From Streptomyces sp. NA02950 (lineage in GTDB: Bacteria; Actinomycetota; Actinomycetes; Streptomycetales; Streptomycetaceae), in NCBI RefSeq assembly GCF_013364155.1, contig NZ_CP054916.1, forward strand, positions 6,507,001-6,571,000: a stretch of DNA of 64,000 nucleotides, read 5' to 3'. How positions within the stretch are numbered: the stretch's first letter is position 1; each line of letters starts with the position of its first letter. The translations under genes and the position numbers were made by a program. This document shows positions 45,787 through 54,230 of the stretch, in pieces. The notes beneath the pieces were generated by a model. The model had not been told where the DNA came from and did no database searches. It was given only the letters and a program-made list of their open reading frames with translations.

Positions 45787-46751
45787 AACCGTCCGGGGGC
45801 CGGCCGCTGGCGGGGAAGACCGCGATCGTCACCGGCGCCGGACGCGGCCTCGGCCGCGCCGAAGCGCTCGAACTGGCCCGGCTCGGCGCCCAGGTCGTCG
45901 TCAACGACTTCGGCCAGGGCGGCCGCGACGGCTCGGGCGAGGCGTCCGCCGGACCGGCCGAGCGGGTCGCCGAGGAGATCCGCTCCTCCGGCGGCCGCGC
46001 CACCGCCCACGCCGGTGACGTGGCCGACTTCGACCAGGCCCGGGCACTGGTTCAGCTCGCCGTCGACACCTATGGCGCGCTGGACATCCTGGTCAACAAC
46101 GCGGGCATCCTCCGCGACCGGATGATCTTCTCCATGTCCGAGGAGGAGTGGGACTCGGTCATCCGCGTCCACCTCAAGGGCCACTTCAACACCACCCGCT
46201 TCGCCGCCGCCCACTGGCGCGAACGCTCCAAGGCCACCCGCGGCGGCCCGGTCCACGGCCGTATCGTCAACACCTCCTCCGAGGCGTTCCTCGCCGGATC
46301 CCCGGGCCAGCCCAACTACGCCGCCGCCAAGGGCGGCATCGTCGGCCTGACCACCTCCACGGCGGGCGCGCTGGCCAAGTACGGCGTGACGGCCAACGTC
46401 ATCTGTCCCCGCGCGCGGACGCGGATGACGGAGGACGTCTTCGCCGACTTCGACCTCCCCGAGGACGGCCGCCTCGACCCCCTCGCGCCCGAACACGTCG
46501 CCCCCCTCGTCGGCTATCTCGCCTCACCCCGCGCGGCCAAGGTCAGCGGCCAGGTGTTCGTGGTCCACGGCGGCATGGTGGCCATCCTGGAACGGCCCAA
46601 GGTGGCGGCCAGAGTGGACGCGGCCAAGGACACGTTCGGCTTCGAGGAGCTGGACGACGTCCTGACCCCGTACTTCGCGGGGCGCGGCGCGGAGAGTTTC
46701 GCGGCGGTGGAAGTGCTGGGGCTCAAGCGGGGCCAGTCCCGCGTGCCGTGA
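45771..46751 (+). CDS. SDR, 17beta-HSD4/multifunctional-enzyme-like 3-hydroxyacyl-CoA dehydrogenase
   Basis: The 326-residue SDR has TGAGRGLGRAEALELARLGAQVVVNDFG, the sequence typical of the peroxisomal MFE-2/17beta-HSD4 dehydrogenase domain, plus NNAG, VNTSSEA and the catalytic YAAAK. A C-terminal extension (RVDAAKDTFGFEELDDVLTPYF) is also typical. ATG 45771 overlaps the ADH gene by 16 nt and has GGGGAGG upstream. It would oxidise the (R)-3-hydroxyacyl-CoA produced by the hydratase two genes upstream. The mycobacterial homologue Hsd4A is in the KstR regulon. The best physiological partner is thus the thiolase at 18439. Confidence 0.9.
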   Translation: MHRDLKPSGGRPLAGKTAIVTGAGRGLGRAEALELARLGAQVVVNDFGQGGRDGSGEASAGPAERVAEEIRSSGGRATAHAGDVADFDQARALVQLAVDTYGALDILVNNAGILRDRMIFSMSEEEWDSVIRVHLKGHFNTTRFAAAHWRERSKATRGGPVHGRIVNTSSEAFLAGSPGQPNYAAAKGGIVGLTTSTAGALAKYGVTANVICPRARTRMTEDVFADFDLPEDGRLDPLAPEHVAPLVGYLASPRAAKVSGQVFVVHGGMVAILERPKVAARVDAAKDTFGFEELDDVLTPYFAGRGAESFAAVEVLGLKRGQSRVP

Positions 46752-46778
46752 GTCTCTCCGGCGGCCGGGTTGCCCTGG

Positions 46779-46819
46779 CCCTCGCCCCGCGCTTGCCTTC
46801 GGGCCGGGCCGGGCGAGGG
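46779..46819 (+). terminator. Probable terminator after the SDR gene
   Basis: CCCTCGCCC and GGGCGAGGG form a 9-bp stem around a GC-rich 23-nt loop that can fold further. No T-tract. Confidence 0.5.
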
Positions 46820-46939
46820 AGCCACCGCGCCCGGCGTTGGCCCCCACGTCAGCCCCGAAGGTGACGCGGTGGCCGCTTCGTGCGCCTCCGGACGCGCCGG
46901 GAGTACCGTCGGAGTGTCGAGTCCGGAATGGAGTTCAGC

Positions 46940-48103
46940 ATGCGCGACGACACTCATATCGGCTCCAGGCTGCGCGACATCCGCAAACGTCGCGGCCTGA
47001 CTCAGCGAGAACTGGCCACGGCCTCCGGCGTATCACTGTCCCTGATCCGAAAGCTGGAGCAGGCCGAACTCAGCGACACACGGATGGAGACCGCCCGTAG
47101 ATTGGCTGAAGCGCTTCGCGTCCACACCAGTACGCTCCTGGACCGCGACGATGAGGAGCCGCGAGGCGACGCCGCCGAGCCCTGGTTGCCGCTTCAGCAC
47201 GCCGTGCAGGTCGCGGCGGACCGGACGGGGGAGGCCCCGACAGTGGCGGGCGTCAGCGAACTGCTGCCCGAGGTGCGCCGGGCGTACTTCGCCAACCACC
47301 TCGGTGAGTTGACCGACCTGTTGGCCCCGCTCCTGGGGGACGCCGACGTGCTTGGGGACTCCACGCAGGCGCGCGACGTACGGTCGCACCTGTTGCAGAT
47401 CGCGGGCTCCGTGCTCACCCAGGTTCGTCAGTACGAGGCGGCTGAGACGGCGCTGCGTCGCGCTCTGGACGACGCCCCGGACCGGCTGCGCGCCGCCGGG
47501 ATCATCACCACATGGAGCTGGCTGCTCGTCCGCCAGGGGAAGCTGGCCGCGTCCCGGGAGCTGGCCACCCGATGGGCTGACGACGTCGAGCCGCGGATGT
47601 CCCGGGCGACACCGGAGGAACTGGCCGCGTGGGGCTGGCTGCTGATGCAGGCGTCGGCCGCCAACCTGCGGGACAACCGCAGGGGCGAGGCCGCGGACAC
47701 GATGCGCCTTGCCCGGTCCGTTTCCGTGGTGCTGGGGCGCGAACTGCCGCGCGGCTCCAGTCGCCTGACGACGTGGGGCCCGACCACGGTCCGCTACAAG
47801 GCGGCGGAGCGGCACATCGTGCTGGACGAGCCGGACAAGGTACTGCGCGCGGCGCGCGGGCGGGGCGGTCAGGTGGTGAGCACCGAGTACCACCGGCACC
47901 GGTTGGACGTGGCGAAGGCGCACACGATGCTGAGGCAGTACGGGGAAGCGGTCGAGGTACTGAGCGGTGTACACGCCGAGGCACCTGAATGGCTGGCGAG
48001 CCAGCGATACGCCCGGGACATCCTGGGGGATGTGGTGCAGAGGCGAAGGACGCTGACGCCGGAGATGCGGACACTGGCCGACGCGGTCGGCCTCCCGATG
48101 TGA
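46940..48103 (+). CDS. XRE-family regulator with helical C-terminal domain
   Basis: The 387-residue protein has an N-terminal XRE HTH (SRLRDIRKRRGLTQRELATASGVSLSLIRKLEQ), then about 320 residues of TPR-like helices (SVLTQVRQYEAAETALRRAL, SWLLVRQGKLAASRELA, VAKAHTMLRQYGEAVEVL). I chose ATG 46940 because GGAG lies 7 nt upstream; ATG 46928 is possible. This class of XRE-TPR regulator occurs in many copies in Streptomyces, often near small accessory genes such as those that follow. It shares its architecture with the protein at 10250 but is not close in sequence. Confidence 0.87.
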   Translation: MRDDTHIGSRLRDIRKRRGLTQRELATASGVSLSLIRKLEQAELSDTRMETARRLAEALRVHTSTLLDRDDEEPRGDAAEPWLPLQHAVQVAADRTGEAPTVAGVSELLPEVRRAYFANHLGELTDLLAPLLGDADVLGDSTQARDVRSHLLQIAGSVLTQVRQYEAAETALRRALDDAPDRLRAAGIITTWSWLLVRQGKLAASRELATRWADDVEPRMSRATPEELAAWGWLLMQASAANLRDNRRGEAADTMRLARSVSVVLGRELPRGSSRLTTWGPTTVRYKAAERHIVLDEPDKVLRAARGRGGQVVSTEYHRHRLDVAKAHTMLRQYGEAVEVLSGVHAEAPEWLASQRYARDILGDVVQRRRTLTPEMRTLADAVGLPM

Positions 48104-48116
48104 GGTGACGCTCCTT

Positions 48117-48148
48117 GGCACCTCCGTCGGTCAGCCGACGGAAGTGCC
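48117..48148. terminator. Terminator hairpin after the XRE gene
   Basis: GGCACCTCCGTCGG and CCGACGGAAGTGCC pair over 13 bp with one mismatch and a 4-nt loop. It isolates the regulator from the following genes. Confidence 0.75.
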
Positions 48149-48217
48149 ATTGAGCAGCGACGGACGACTCACTTAGCGTAACGGCACGGATGCAAAAGGC
48201 CGCTGAGGAGCCGTGTC

Positions 48218-48811
48218 GTGATCGCTGAACCAGAGCCACCCCAGCCGTGGACACCGCCCAACACCAAGGACGTCGAGTTGTTACCCGTAGGGCGGTGGTG
48301 GGACGCCGTCCGGGTGGCGCCCCCGGTCGCGGCCCGCGCTCTGGGGGCGCTCGGCGAGGCGTCCGGCGCCGTCATCCAGGACACCTACGGCACCCTCTAC
48401 TGGCTCGTGGCGGTCGGCTCGGCCCGCACCTCGCATCTGCGCCACGTCCGCGTGCTCACCGCGCTCGCCGACGAGAGCACCTACCTCGGCGTACCGCCCG
48501 CCTCCTGGACCGAGGGCCCCGGTCCCCACTGGCGCGTACCCCTGACCGACGGTCGCCACCTGACCGACGCCCACGCGCTGTGGACGGCGCTCACCGAAAT
48601 CCTCCGCGACGAAATCGGACGCGCCCCCGAGGGGCGACAGTTGTGCTACCGCTGCCAACTCCCGACCGACGAACCGGTCATCGTCGGCGAGGAACACGGC
48701 GGCAGCATCGGCGGCGGCACGATCTACGTCTGCCCTCAGCACGCCGCGTACTACCCGGCACACCTCCGGATCCCGCTGATCCCCGCACGCGGCCAGGGAG
48801 GCGGGATCTGA
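48218..48811 (+). CDS. Hypothetical protein with C-terminal Cys motifs
   Basis: The 197-residue protein starts at GTG 48218. The N-terminal 130 residues (VGRWWDAVRVAPPVAARALG, SGAVIQDTYGTLYWLVAVGS) resemble a domain seen repeatedly in Streptomyces accessory regions next to XRE-type regulators, as far as I recall. The C-terminal part has CYRCQLP and VCPQHAAYY, which may bind a metal ion. It overlaps the next gene (TGATG). No function is known. Confidence 0.72.
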   Translation: MIAEPEPPQPWTPPNTKDVELLPVGRWWDAVRVAPPVAARALGALGEASGAVIQDTYGTLYWLVAVGSARTSHLRHVRVLTALADESTYLGVPPASWTEGPGPHWRVPLTDGRHLTDAHALWTALTEILRDEIGRAPEGRQLCYRCQLPTDEPVIVGEEHGGSIGGGTIYVCPQHAAYYPAHLRIPLIPARGQGGGI

Positions 48812-49041
48812 TGGCCGCCTCTCCGTCCACCCCTCAACTGGCCGCACTGCTCGCCACGGTGGACCCCGGCAAGCTCACCTACGGCCAGCCCCAGGGCTGG
48901 AACTGCGCCCTGTGCGGCAAGCCGCTGCGTGAGGATCAACTCCTCGGCACCGTCGAGATGACCTACGGCGGGGACACCACCGAGCAGGTCGAGCTGTGGG
49001 TGTGCCGCCCGCTGTGCCGGGCGGTGGCCCCTGATGCGTAG
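48811..49041 (+). CDS. Small zinc-finger-like protein
   Basis: The 76-residue protein contains CALC (about residue 32-35) and CRPLC (about 65-69), a four-cysteine arrangement typical of a small treble-clef or zinc ribbon. It starts at ATG 48811, overlapping the preceding stop, with AGGGAGG upstream. It is likely produced with its neighbour. Function unknown. Confidence 0.72.
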   Translation: MAASPSTPQLAALLATVDPGKLTYGQPQGWNCALCGKPLREDQLLGTVEMTYGGDTTEQVELWVCRPLCRAVAPDA

Positions 49042-49144
49042 TGCCGTCTGGTGCGCACTGCGCACGTGCCTGGTCCTCGCGGCAGCCGCGTCGCTACTGA
49101 GCACGGTCGTCGCCCTGTGCGTAGCGGGAGATCCGGCCCGATAG
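49034..49144 (+). CDS. Possible 36-residue membrane peptide
   Basis: ATG 49034 overlaps the end of the zinc-finger gene by 8 nt in another frame. The product has a basic start and one hydrophobic helix (TCLVLAAAASLLSTVVALCV) and ends at TAG 49142-49144. The overlap and operon position support it; it is too short to be certain. Confidence 0.45.
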   Translation: MRSAVWCALRTCLVLAAAASLLSTVVALCVAGDPAR

Positions 49145-49234
49145 GGCCACCCTCCCATCGTGACTGCCCGTCCCGGTCCTCGAGCGCCAGGGTCCGGGGC
49201 GCGGCCCCGAAGTGATCTCAGACGCGGCCCGGAG

Positions 49235-49402
49235 TCACGAGGCGCTTTCGTCCGGGCGGCGGTGGCGGCCGTGCACCGGCGCCTGTGCCTCCTCCGACGT
49301 GGCCTGCTGTCCCCGGTGCCTGCCCTGACCTGCGGCATCGGCCTGGTTCGCGGCCGCCTCGCGCGGACGCGCCTGGGTCGTGTCGATCTGGGTTTCGGAC
49401 AT
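49235..49402 (-). CDS. Small 55-residue polar protein
   Basis: ATG 49402 to TGA 49235 encodes a polar Gln/Ala/Arg-rich peptide (MSETQIDTTQARP, then GRHRGQQATSEE and GRHRRPDESAS). The GRHRRPxE tail is common in small Streptomyces proteins, which supports a real gene. It lies downstream of the repeat-protein gene on the same strand. No function is known, and there is no signal peptide or TM. Confidence 0.55.
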   Translation of the reverse strand: MSETQIDTTQARPREAAANQADAAGQGRHRGQQATSEEAQAPVHGRHRRPDESAS

Positions 49403-49543
49403 GTGGGTAGTCACCCCGTCAAATCGCTCCGTACTGTGCGAGGGAGGCCGGAAGCGAGGCGGGCAGCGACATCACCATGCGCGCCACCCCAAACGCTCCG
49501 CCGATGCACGAAACGCATGGCTGCGCAGCCCCCGGGCCCGAGT

Positions 49544-52354
49544 CTAACCAGGGCGCTGATCTCTGACCCACCGGGGTGGACGGGGCTGGAGCGGGCGCGC
49601 GAGCGGTGCCTGTTGCAGCGGTACGGGGCGCAGCGCGTCGGCCGAACCGTGCGCCGCGAGGGCCGCCGCGGCCGCGGCCGTCGCGTCGGCCACCGGGTCC
49701 GGCCCGAGTCCGGCCTCGGTCTCCGGCCCGGTCTGCTCCACCCCGGCCCACGAGCCGGTCCCGCCCCAGGGCTCGACCCCGGACATCGACTCGCCGTCCC
49801 CGCCCTTGACCCTCGTCCACGGGGTGATCCGGGCGGTGGCCGGAATGGCCACGGGCTCGGTACGCGCGGTCTGCCCCGCCCGTCGTACGACGCGGGCGGC
49901 GGTGGGTGCGGACGGCAGACCGGCGCCGCGCACCACCGGCGCGCCATGTGCAGCCTCCGCGCCGCGTGGCACCTCCGTCGTCCGCAGCATGGCCGCGACA
50001 CGTGGAATCTCGGCGGTGCGAACCAACTCCCCGGGCCGGGGCGACTCAGTGGTCCGGCGCATCTCCGTCATGCGCAGGATTTGCCCGGTGCGGGGCATTT
50101 CCGTCGTGTCAGGCATGGCATCGTTTCGGGACGACTCCGCCGTGCGGTGTCTCTCCCCGGTGCGGGGTGCCTCTCCCGTGTGGCGGGTCTCCCCGGTGCG
50201 GGGCGCCTCCCCGGTGCGTGGGATCTCCGCCGTGCGGGGCAACTCGCCGGTGCCGGGCGCCTGTGTCGTGCGGTGTCTCTCCCCGGTGCGGGGCGCCTCC
50301 CCGGTGCGTGGGATCTCCGCCGTGCGGGGGAACTCCTCGGCGCCGGGCGCCTGTGCCATGCGGTGGGCCTTGCCGGTGCCGGGCATCTCGCCGGTGCGTG
50401 GGATCTCCGCCGTGCGGGGGAACTCCTCGGCGCCGGACGCCTGTGCCATGCGGTGGGCCTTGCCGGTGCGGCGCATCTCCCCGGTGTGGGGCATCCCCGC
50501 AATGCTGGGCGACTCCCTGGTGCCGGGCGCCTGTGCCGTGCGGTAGGTCTCGGCGGTGCCTGGCATCTCGCCGGTGCGGCGCATCTCCCCGGTGCGGGGC
50601 GGCTCCCCGGTGCGTGGGGTCTCCGCCGTGCGGGGGAACTCCTCGGTGCCGGGCGCCTGTGCCGTGCGGTAGGTCTCGGCGGTGCCTGGCATCTCGCCGG
50701 TGCGGCGCATCTCCCCGGTGCGGGGCGGCTCCCCGGTGCGTGGGGTCTCCGCCGTGCGGGGGAACTCCTCGGTGCCGGGCGCCTGTGCCGTGCGGTAGGT
50801 CTCGGCGGTGCCTGGCATCTCGCCGGTGCGGCGCATCTCCCCGGTGCGGGGCACCCCCCCGGAGCGTGGGGTCTCCGCCGTGCGGGGCAACTCCCTGGTG
50901 CCGGTTACCTGTGCCGTGCCATAGGGCGCCCCGCCACCGGGCAACTCCGCCCCGCCACCGGGCAACTCCGCCCCGCCGCCGGGCAACTCCGCCCCGCCGC
51001 CGGGCGACTCCGCGGTCCGGCGCATCTCCGCCACGCGCACCGTCTCCCCGGTGCGGGGCATCTCCGCGGTGCGCGGTACCTGAACCGTGCGCGCGACCTC
51101 GACCATGCGCGGCATTTCGGCCGCGCTCCGCGTCTCGGCCGCACGCCGCGTCTCGGCCGCGCCCCAACCCTCCGCCGGACCCCAACCCTCCGCCGGGCCC
51201 CGCAGCTCACCCCCGCCCAACGCCACCCCGCCCAGCGTCTCCCCCGATCCCGACAGCCCCGCCCCGCGCCTCCGCTCCGTCATCGGCTCCGGCAGCCACA
51301 CCCGCGCCACCCCGCATGCGACCCGCCGTGTCGCGTACGGCAGCAGCAGTTCGCCCTCGCGCGTCATCAGGCCCGCGCCCGGCAGCCAGCCGCCCGGGGC
51401 GGAGAAGTGGTGCAACCGCCGGTCGGCCGGGCGCCATACGCCGATCCAGGGGCGGCCGGCCGGGCCGTCGACGCGGAAGGCCACCGCGCACGCCTCCGGG
51501 GTGAGCACCTGGCCCGGCTGGACCGCGAACGGTGTCGCCTCCGACTGGGCCGCCGGGCGCAGACAGTCGGGGAAGCGGACCGGGCGGGTGCTGCCCAGCA
51601 CGCCCCACCCCAGCCGCTCGTCCCCGGGGGCGTCGGACCGTAGGAGCAGCAGTCCGCTGTCCGGGTCGGCGAGCAGCAGCCGGTCGTTGCTGCGCTCGGT
51701 GATCTGGAGCAGCGGGCTGGTCTCGCCGCCGCGCCCCAGGTCGACCACGACCGTCTTGGTCCGGCCGTCGAGTTCGCGGTCGAGGGCGAGCAGCCGGCCC
51801 GTACGGTCCAGCCAACTGCCGCCCGTACAGCGGCCGGGCACCTCGGCCAGGTGCTGGGGGACGAGGCCGCCGTGCACCAGCCAGACGGAGGTGGAGCGCT
51901 CCCCGCGGGCCAGGGCGAACGCCGACAGACCGCCCGGCGCGGGGGGCAGCAGCGAGACCTCGGCGCGGTCGAGGGCGCCCAGCAGCCGTTCGCCGGTGCC
52001 CGGACCGGCCGGGTAGAGCAGGGAGAAGGCGTGGTGCCCGGCCACCCGACGGTGGATCAGCACCTGCCCGTCGGCGAGCGGCAGCAGCTCGCTGTCCGGC
52101 TCCTCGGGCTGGGCGGCGGGCAGCGGGACGGCGTACGGCTCGGGTCCGTCCAGCGTCCAGCGCTCGGGGTACCAGCAGCGCGTCTCGGCGCTGAGCGCGA
52201 GCCGTGCGCCGTACGAGCCGTCGGCGGCGACGGTGAACCTCTCCCGGGCAGCGCCGTCACGGGCGGAACCCCGGGCGGAACCCCGGGCGGACCCCTCGCG
52301 CCGCCGGGCGCTGACGCCCGCGGCGATGGCGGCGTCGAAGGCACAGGCAGTCAT
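49544..52354 (-). CDS. Large protein with propeller-like N-terminus and extended hexapeptide repeat domain
   Basis: The 936-residue protein starts at ATG 52354 with an ideal SD (GGAGGTGA). Residues about 30-370 look like a beta-propeller-type cytoplasmic domain (WLDRTGRLLALDRELDGRTKTVVVDLG and similar blades). Residues about 420-800 consist of more than 60 hexapeptides of the type R-T-A/G-E-x-P/R, with blocks of PGGGAEL. Within it 42-residue units repeat at protein and DNA level. The remaining 130 residues are basic and disordered. There is no signal peptide. Related Streptomyces proteins seem to lack such a long repeat tail, so it probably expanded recently. Function unknown. Confidence 0.8.
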   Translation of the reverse strand: MTACAFDAAIAAGVSARRREGSARGSARGSARDGAARERFTVAADGSYGARLALSAETRCWYPERWTLDGPEPYAVPLPAAQPEEPDSELLPLADGQVLIHRRVAGHHAFSLLYPAGPGTGERLLGALDRAEVSLLPPAPGGLSAFALARGERSTSVWLVHGGLVPQHLAEVPGRCTGGSWLDRTGRLLALDRELDGRTKTVVVDLGRGGETSPLLQITERSNDRLLLADPDSGLLLLRSDAPGDERLGWGVLGSTRPVRFPDCLRPAAQSEATPFAVQPGQVLTPEACAVAFRVDGPAGRPWIGVWRPADRRLHHFSAPGGWLPGAGLMTREGELLLPYATRRVACGVARVWLPEPMTERRRGAGLSGSGETLGGVALGGGELRGPAEGWGPAEGWGAAETRRAAETRSAAEMPRMVEVARTVQVPRTAEMPRTGETVRVAEMRRTAESPGGGAELPGGGAELPGGGAELPGGGAPYGTAQVTGTRELPRTAETPRSGGVPRTGEMRRTGEMPGTAETYRTAQAPGTEEFPRTAETPRTGEPPRTGEMRRTGEMPGTAETYRTAQAPGTEEFPRTAETPRTGEPPRTGEMRRTGEMPGTAETYRTAQAPGTRESPSIAGMPHTGEMRRTGKAHRMAQASGAEEFPRTAEIPRTGEMPGTGKAHRMAQAPGAEEFPRTAEIPRTGEAPRTGERHRTTQAPGTGELPRTAEIPRTGEAPRTGETRHTGEAPRTGERHRTAESSRNDAMPDTTEMPRTGQILRMTEMRRTTESPRPGELVRTAEIPRVAAMLRTTEVPRGAEAAHGAPVVRGAGLPSAPTAARVVRRAGQTARTEPVAIPATARITPWTRVKGGDGESMSGVEPWGGTGSWAGVEQTGPETEAGLGPDPVADATAAAAAALAAHGSADALRPVPLQQAPLARPLQPRPPRWVRDQRPG
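50525..50902. repeat. Three 126-bp tandem repeats, built of 18-bp subunits
   Basis: The sequence from 50525 recurs at 50651 and 50777, giving a period of exactly 126 bp (42 codons, 7 hexapeptides). Units one and two are nearly identical; the third diverges after about 80 bp. The wider area 50100-51100 holds degenerate 18-bp repeats with a core such as CCGGTGCG. All periods are multiples of 18, so the reading frame is preserved. Confidence 0.92.
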
Positions 52355-52584
52355 AGATCAGTCACCTCCGGCCACTGAACGTAGTTTTTCTCCTGTCCGG
52401 CAACGGCTGAAAGGGTCCTGCTCCACCCGTAAGTGTGGCGATTGCCCGATTCGCCTGAGACGTCTCGGGTGAATGTGCTGTAAGCGACGGCGTGCCGCGT
52501 TGCGCCCGGAGCTCCGCTCTCCGGGGCCCGCCACCGGTCGCGGTGAGTGAAGGCGGGGGCAGGGCTTACCCGTGATCCGGGAGG

Positions 52585-52590
52585 TAGCCT
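52585..52590 (+). promoter_or_regulatory. -10-like box before the Nif3-like gene
   Basis: TAGCCT ends 6 nt before GTG 52597, the leaderless spacing. GGAGG directly before it (52580-52584) is 12 nt from the start and could instead be an SD. Confidence 0.4.
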
Positions 52591-52596
52591 TGCTCC

Positions 52597-53448
52597 GTGC
52601 CCGCACTCAACGACGTCCTCGCCGCCCTCGACGCACTCTGGCCGCCCGAGCGGGCGGAGCAGTGGGACGCCGTCGGCACGGTGTGCGGAGACCCCGATGC
52701 CGAGGTCAGCCGTGTGCTGTTCGCCGTCGACCCCGTCCAGGAGGTCGCCGACGAAGCGGTGCGGCTCGGCGCCGATCTGCTGGTCACCCACCATCCGCTC
52801 TATCTGCGGGGCACGACCACGGTCGCCGCCTCCACCTTCAAGGGCCGGGTGGTGCACACCCTGATCAAGAACGACATCGCACTGCATGTCGCGCACACCA
52901 ATGCCGACAGCGCCGACCCCGGTGTCTCCGACGCCCTCGCCGGTGCGCTCGGGCTGCGGATCACCGGTCCGCTGGTGCCCGATCCGGCCGACCCCACGGG
53001 CCGCCGCGGCCTCGGCCGGGTCTGCGAGCTGGACCACCCGCAGACGCTGCGGGAGTTCGCCGAGCGCGCCGCCGGCTCCCTGCCCGCCACCGCCCAGGGG
53101 GTCCGCGCCGCGGGCGACCCGGACCGCACCATCCGTACGGTCGCGGTCTGCGGCGGCTCCGGCGACAGCCTCTTCGGTGAGGTGCGGGCGGCCGGTGTCG
53201 ACGCGTATCTGACCGCCGATCTGCGCCACCACCCGTCCTCGGAGGCGCGTGAGCACAGCGATCTCGCACTGGTGGACGCCGCGCACTGGGCCACCGAGTG
53301 GCCATGGACCGAGCAGGCCGCCGCCCAGCTCGACGAGATCTCCGACCGGCACGGCTGGGATCTGCGCACCCATGTCTCCCGTACGGTCACCGACCCCTGG
53401 ACGGCCCACGCCTCGGCGCACGCCCCGGCCCACGCCTTCTCCGTCTAA
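52597..53448 (+). CDS. Nif3-like dinuclear metal centre hexameric protein
   Basis: The 283-residue protein has the NIF3 metal site motifs: WDAVGTVCGDP, VLFAVDPV, DLLVTHHPLYLRG and HVAHTNAD, then the C-terminal HHPSSEAREHSDLALVDAAHWATE. The family (YbgI/YqfO) forms hexameric toroids with two metal ions; activity is debated, possibly GTP cyclohydrolase-like. It is followed within 34 bp by the coiled-coil zinc ribbon and RNase HI genes, a conserved actinomycete order. Confidence 0.92.
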   Translation: MPALNDVLAALDALWPPERAEQWDAVGTVCGDPDAEVSRVLFAVDPVQEVADEAVRLGADLLVTHHPLYLRGTTTVAASTFKGRVVHTLIKNDIALHVAHTNADSADPGVSDALAGALGLRITGPLVPDPADPTGRRGLGRVCELDHPQTLREFAERAAGSLPATAQGVRAAGDPDRTIRTVAVCGGSGDSLFGEVRAAGVDAYLTADLRHHPSSEAREHSDLALVDAAHWATEWPWTEQAAAQLDEISDRHGWDLRTHVSRTVTDPWTAHASAHAPAHAFSV

Positions 53449-53482
53449 GCCTTCCGGCCCTCAACACCCCTGGAGCCCCACG

Positions 53483-54226
53483 CTGAACGCCGCGCCCGCC
53501 GACCAGATCCGCCTGCTGGACGTCCAGGCCCTCGACGTCCGGCTCTCGCAGCTCGCGCACAAGCGCAGGACGCTGCCCGAGCACGCCGAGATCGACGCCC
53601 TGAACGCCGACCACACCCAGCTGCGCGATCTGCTGGTCGCCGCGCAGACCGAGGAGAGCGACACCGCCCGCGAGCAGACCAAGGCGGAGCAGGACGTGGA
53701 CCAGGTGCGCCAGCGCGCCGCCCGCGACCAGAAGCGGCTGGACTCCGGGGCCGTCACCTCCCCGAAGGACCTGGAAAACCTCCAGCACGAGATCGCCTCG
53801 CTCGCCAAGCGCCAGGGCAACCTGGAGGACGTGGTGCTCGAGGTCATGGAGCGCCGGGAGTCCGCGCAGGAGCGGGTCATCGAGCTGACCGGCCGGGTGG
53901 AGTCCCTCCAGTCCAAGATCGTTGACGCCACCTCGCGCCGGGACACCGCGGCCGAGGAGATCGACACCGAGATCGCCTCCATCACCAAGGAGCGCGAGGT
54001 CATCGCCGGGACCGTGCCCGCCGATCTGCTGAAGCTCTACGACAAGCTGCGCGAGCAGCAGGGCGGTGTCGGTGCGGCCCGGCTCTACCAGCGGCGCTGC
54101 GACGGCTGCCGTCAGGAGCTGGCCATCACCGAGCTGAACGAGGTGCGGGCGGCGGCGCCCGACACGGTCGTGCGCTGCGAGAACTGCCGCCGGATCCTGG
54201 TGCGTACGCCCGAGTCGGGGCTGTAG
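53483..54226 (+). CDS. Coiled-coil C4-type zinc ribbon protein
   Basis: The 247-residue protein has a long central coiled coil (about 20-185; heptads rich in E, R and Q) and a C-terminal zinc ribbon (RRCDGCRQEL, then RCENCRRIL). The frame has no nearby ATG or GTG. CTG 53483, with GGAG 7 nt upstream, gives L/M-NAAPADQIRLLDVQALDVRL, which agrees with the N-terminus of the family. It lies between the Nif3-like and RNase HI genes, as in mycobacteria (Rv2229c). Probably nucleic-acid associated; its exact role is not known. Confidence 0.9.
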   Translation: MNAAPADQIRLLDVQALDVRLSQLAHKRRTLPEHAEIDALNADHTQLRDLLVAAQTEESDTAREQTKAEQDVDQVRQRAARDQKRLDSGAVTSPKDLENLQHEIASLAKRQGNLEDVVLEVMERRESAQERVIELTGRVESLQSKIVDATSRRDTAAEEIDTEIASITKEREVIAGTVPADLLKLYDKLREQQGGVGAARLYQRRCDGCRQELAITELNEVRAAAPDTVVRCENCRRILVRTPESGL

Positions 54227-54230
54227 GACG

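Noticed and set aside
50525..50902. CRISPR-like regular repeats
   Set aside because: Units are directly adjacent, 126 bp, in frame with a protein, and there are no unique spacers or cas genes.
50109..51185. His/Gly/Asp-rich and Cys-rich ORFs in other frames of the hexapeptide repeat
   Set aside because: All frames stay open because repeat units are multiples of 3; only one frame joins the propeller-like N-terminus and a strong SD.
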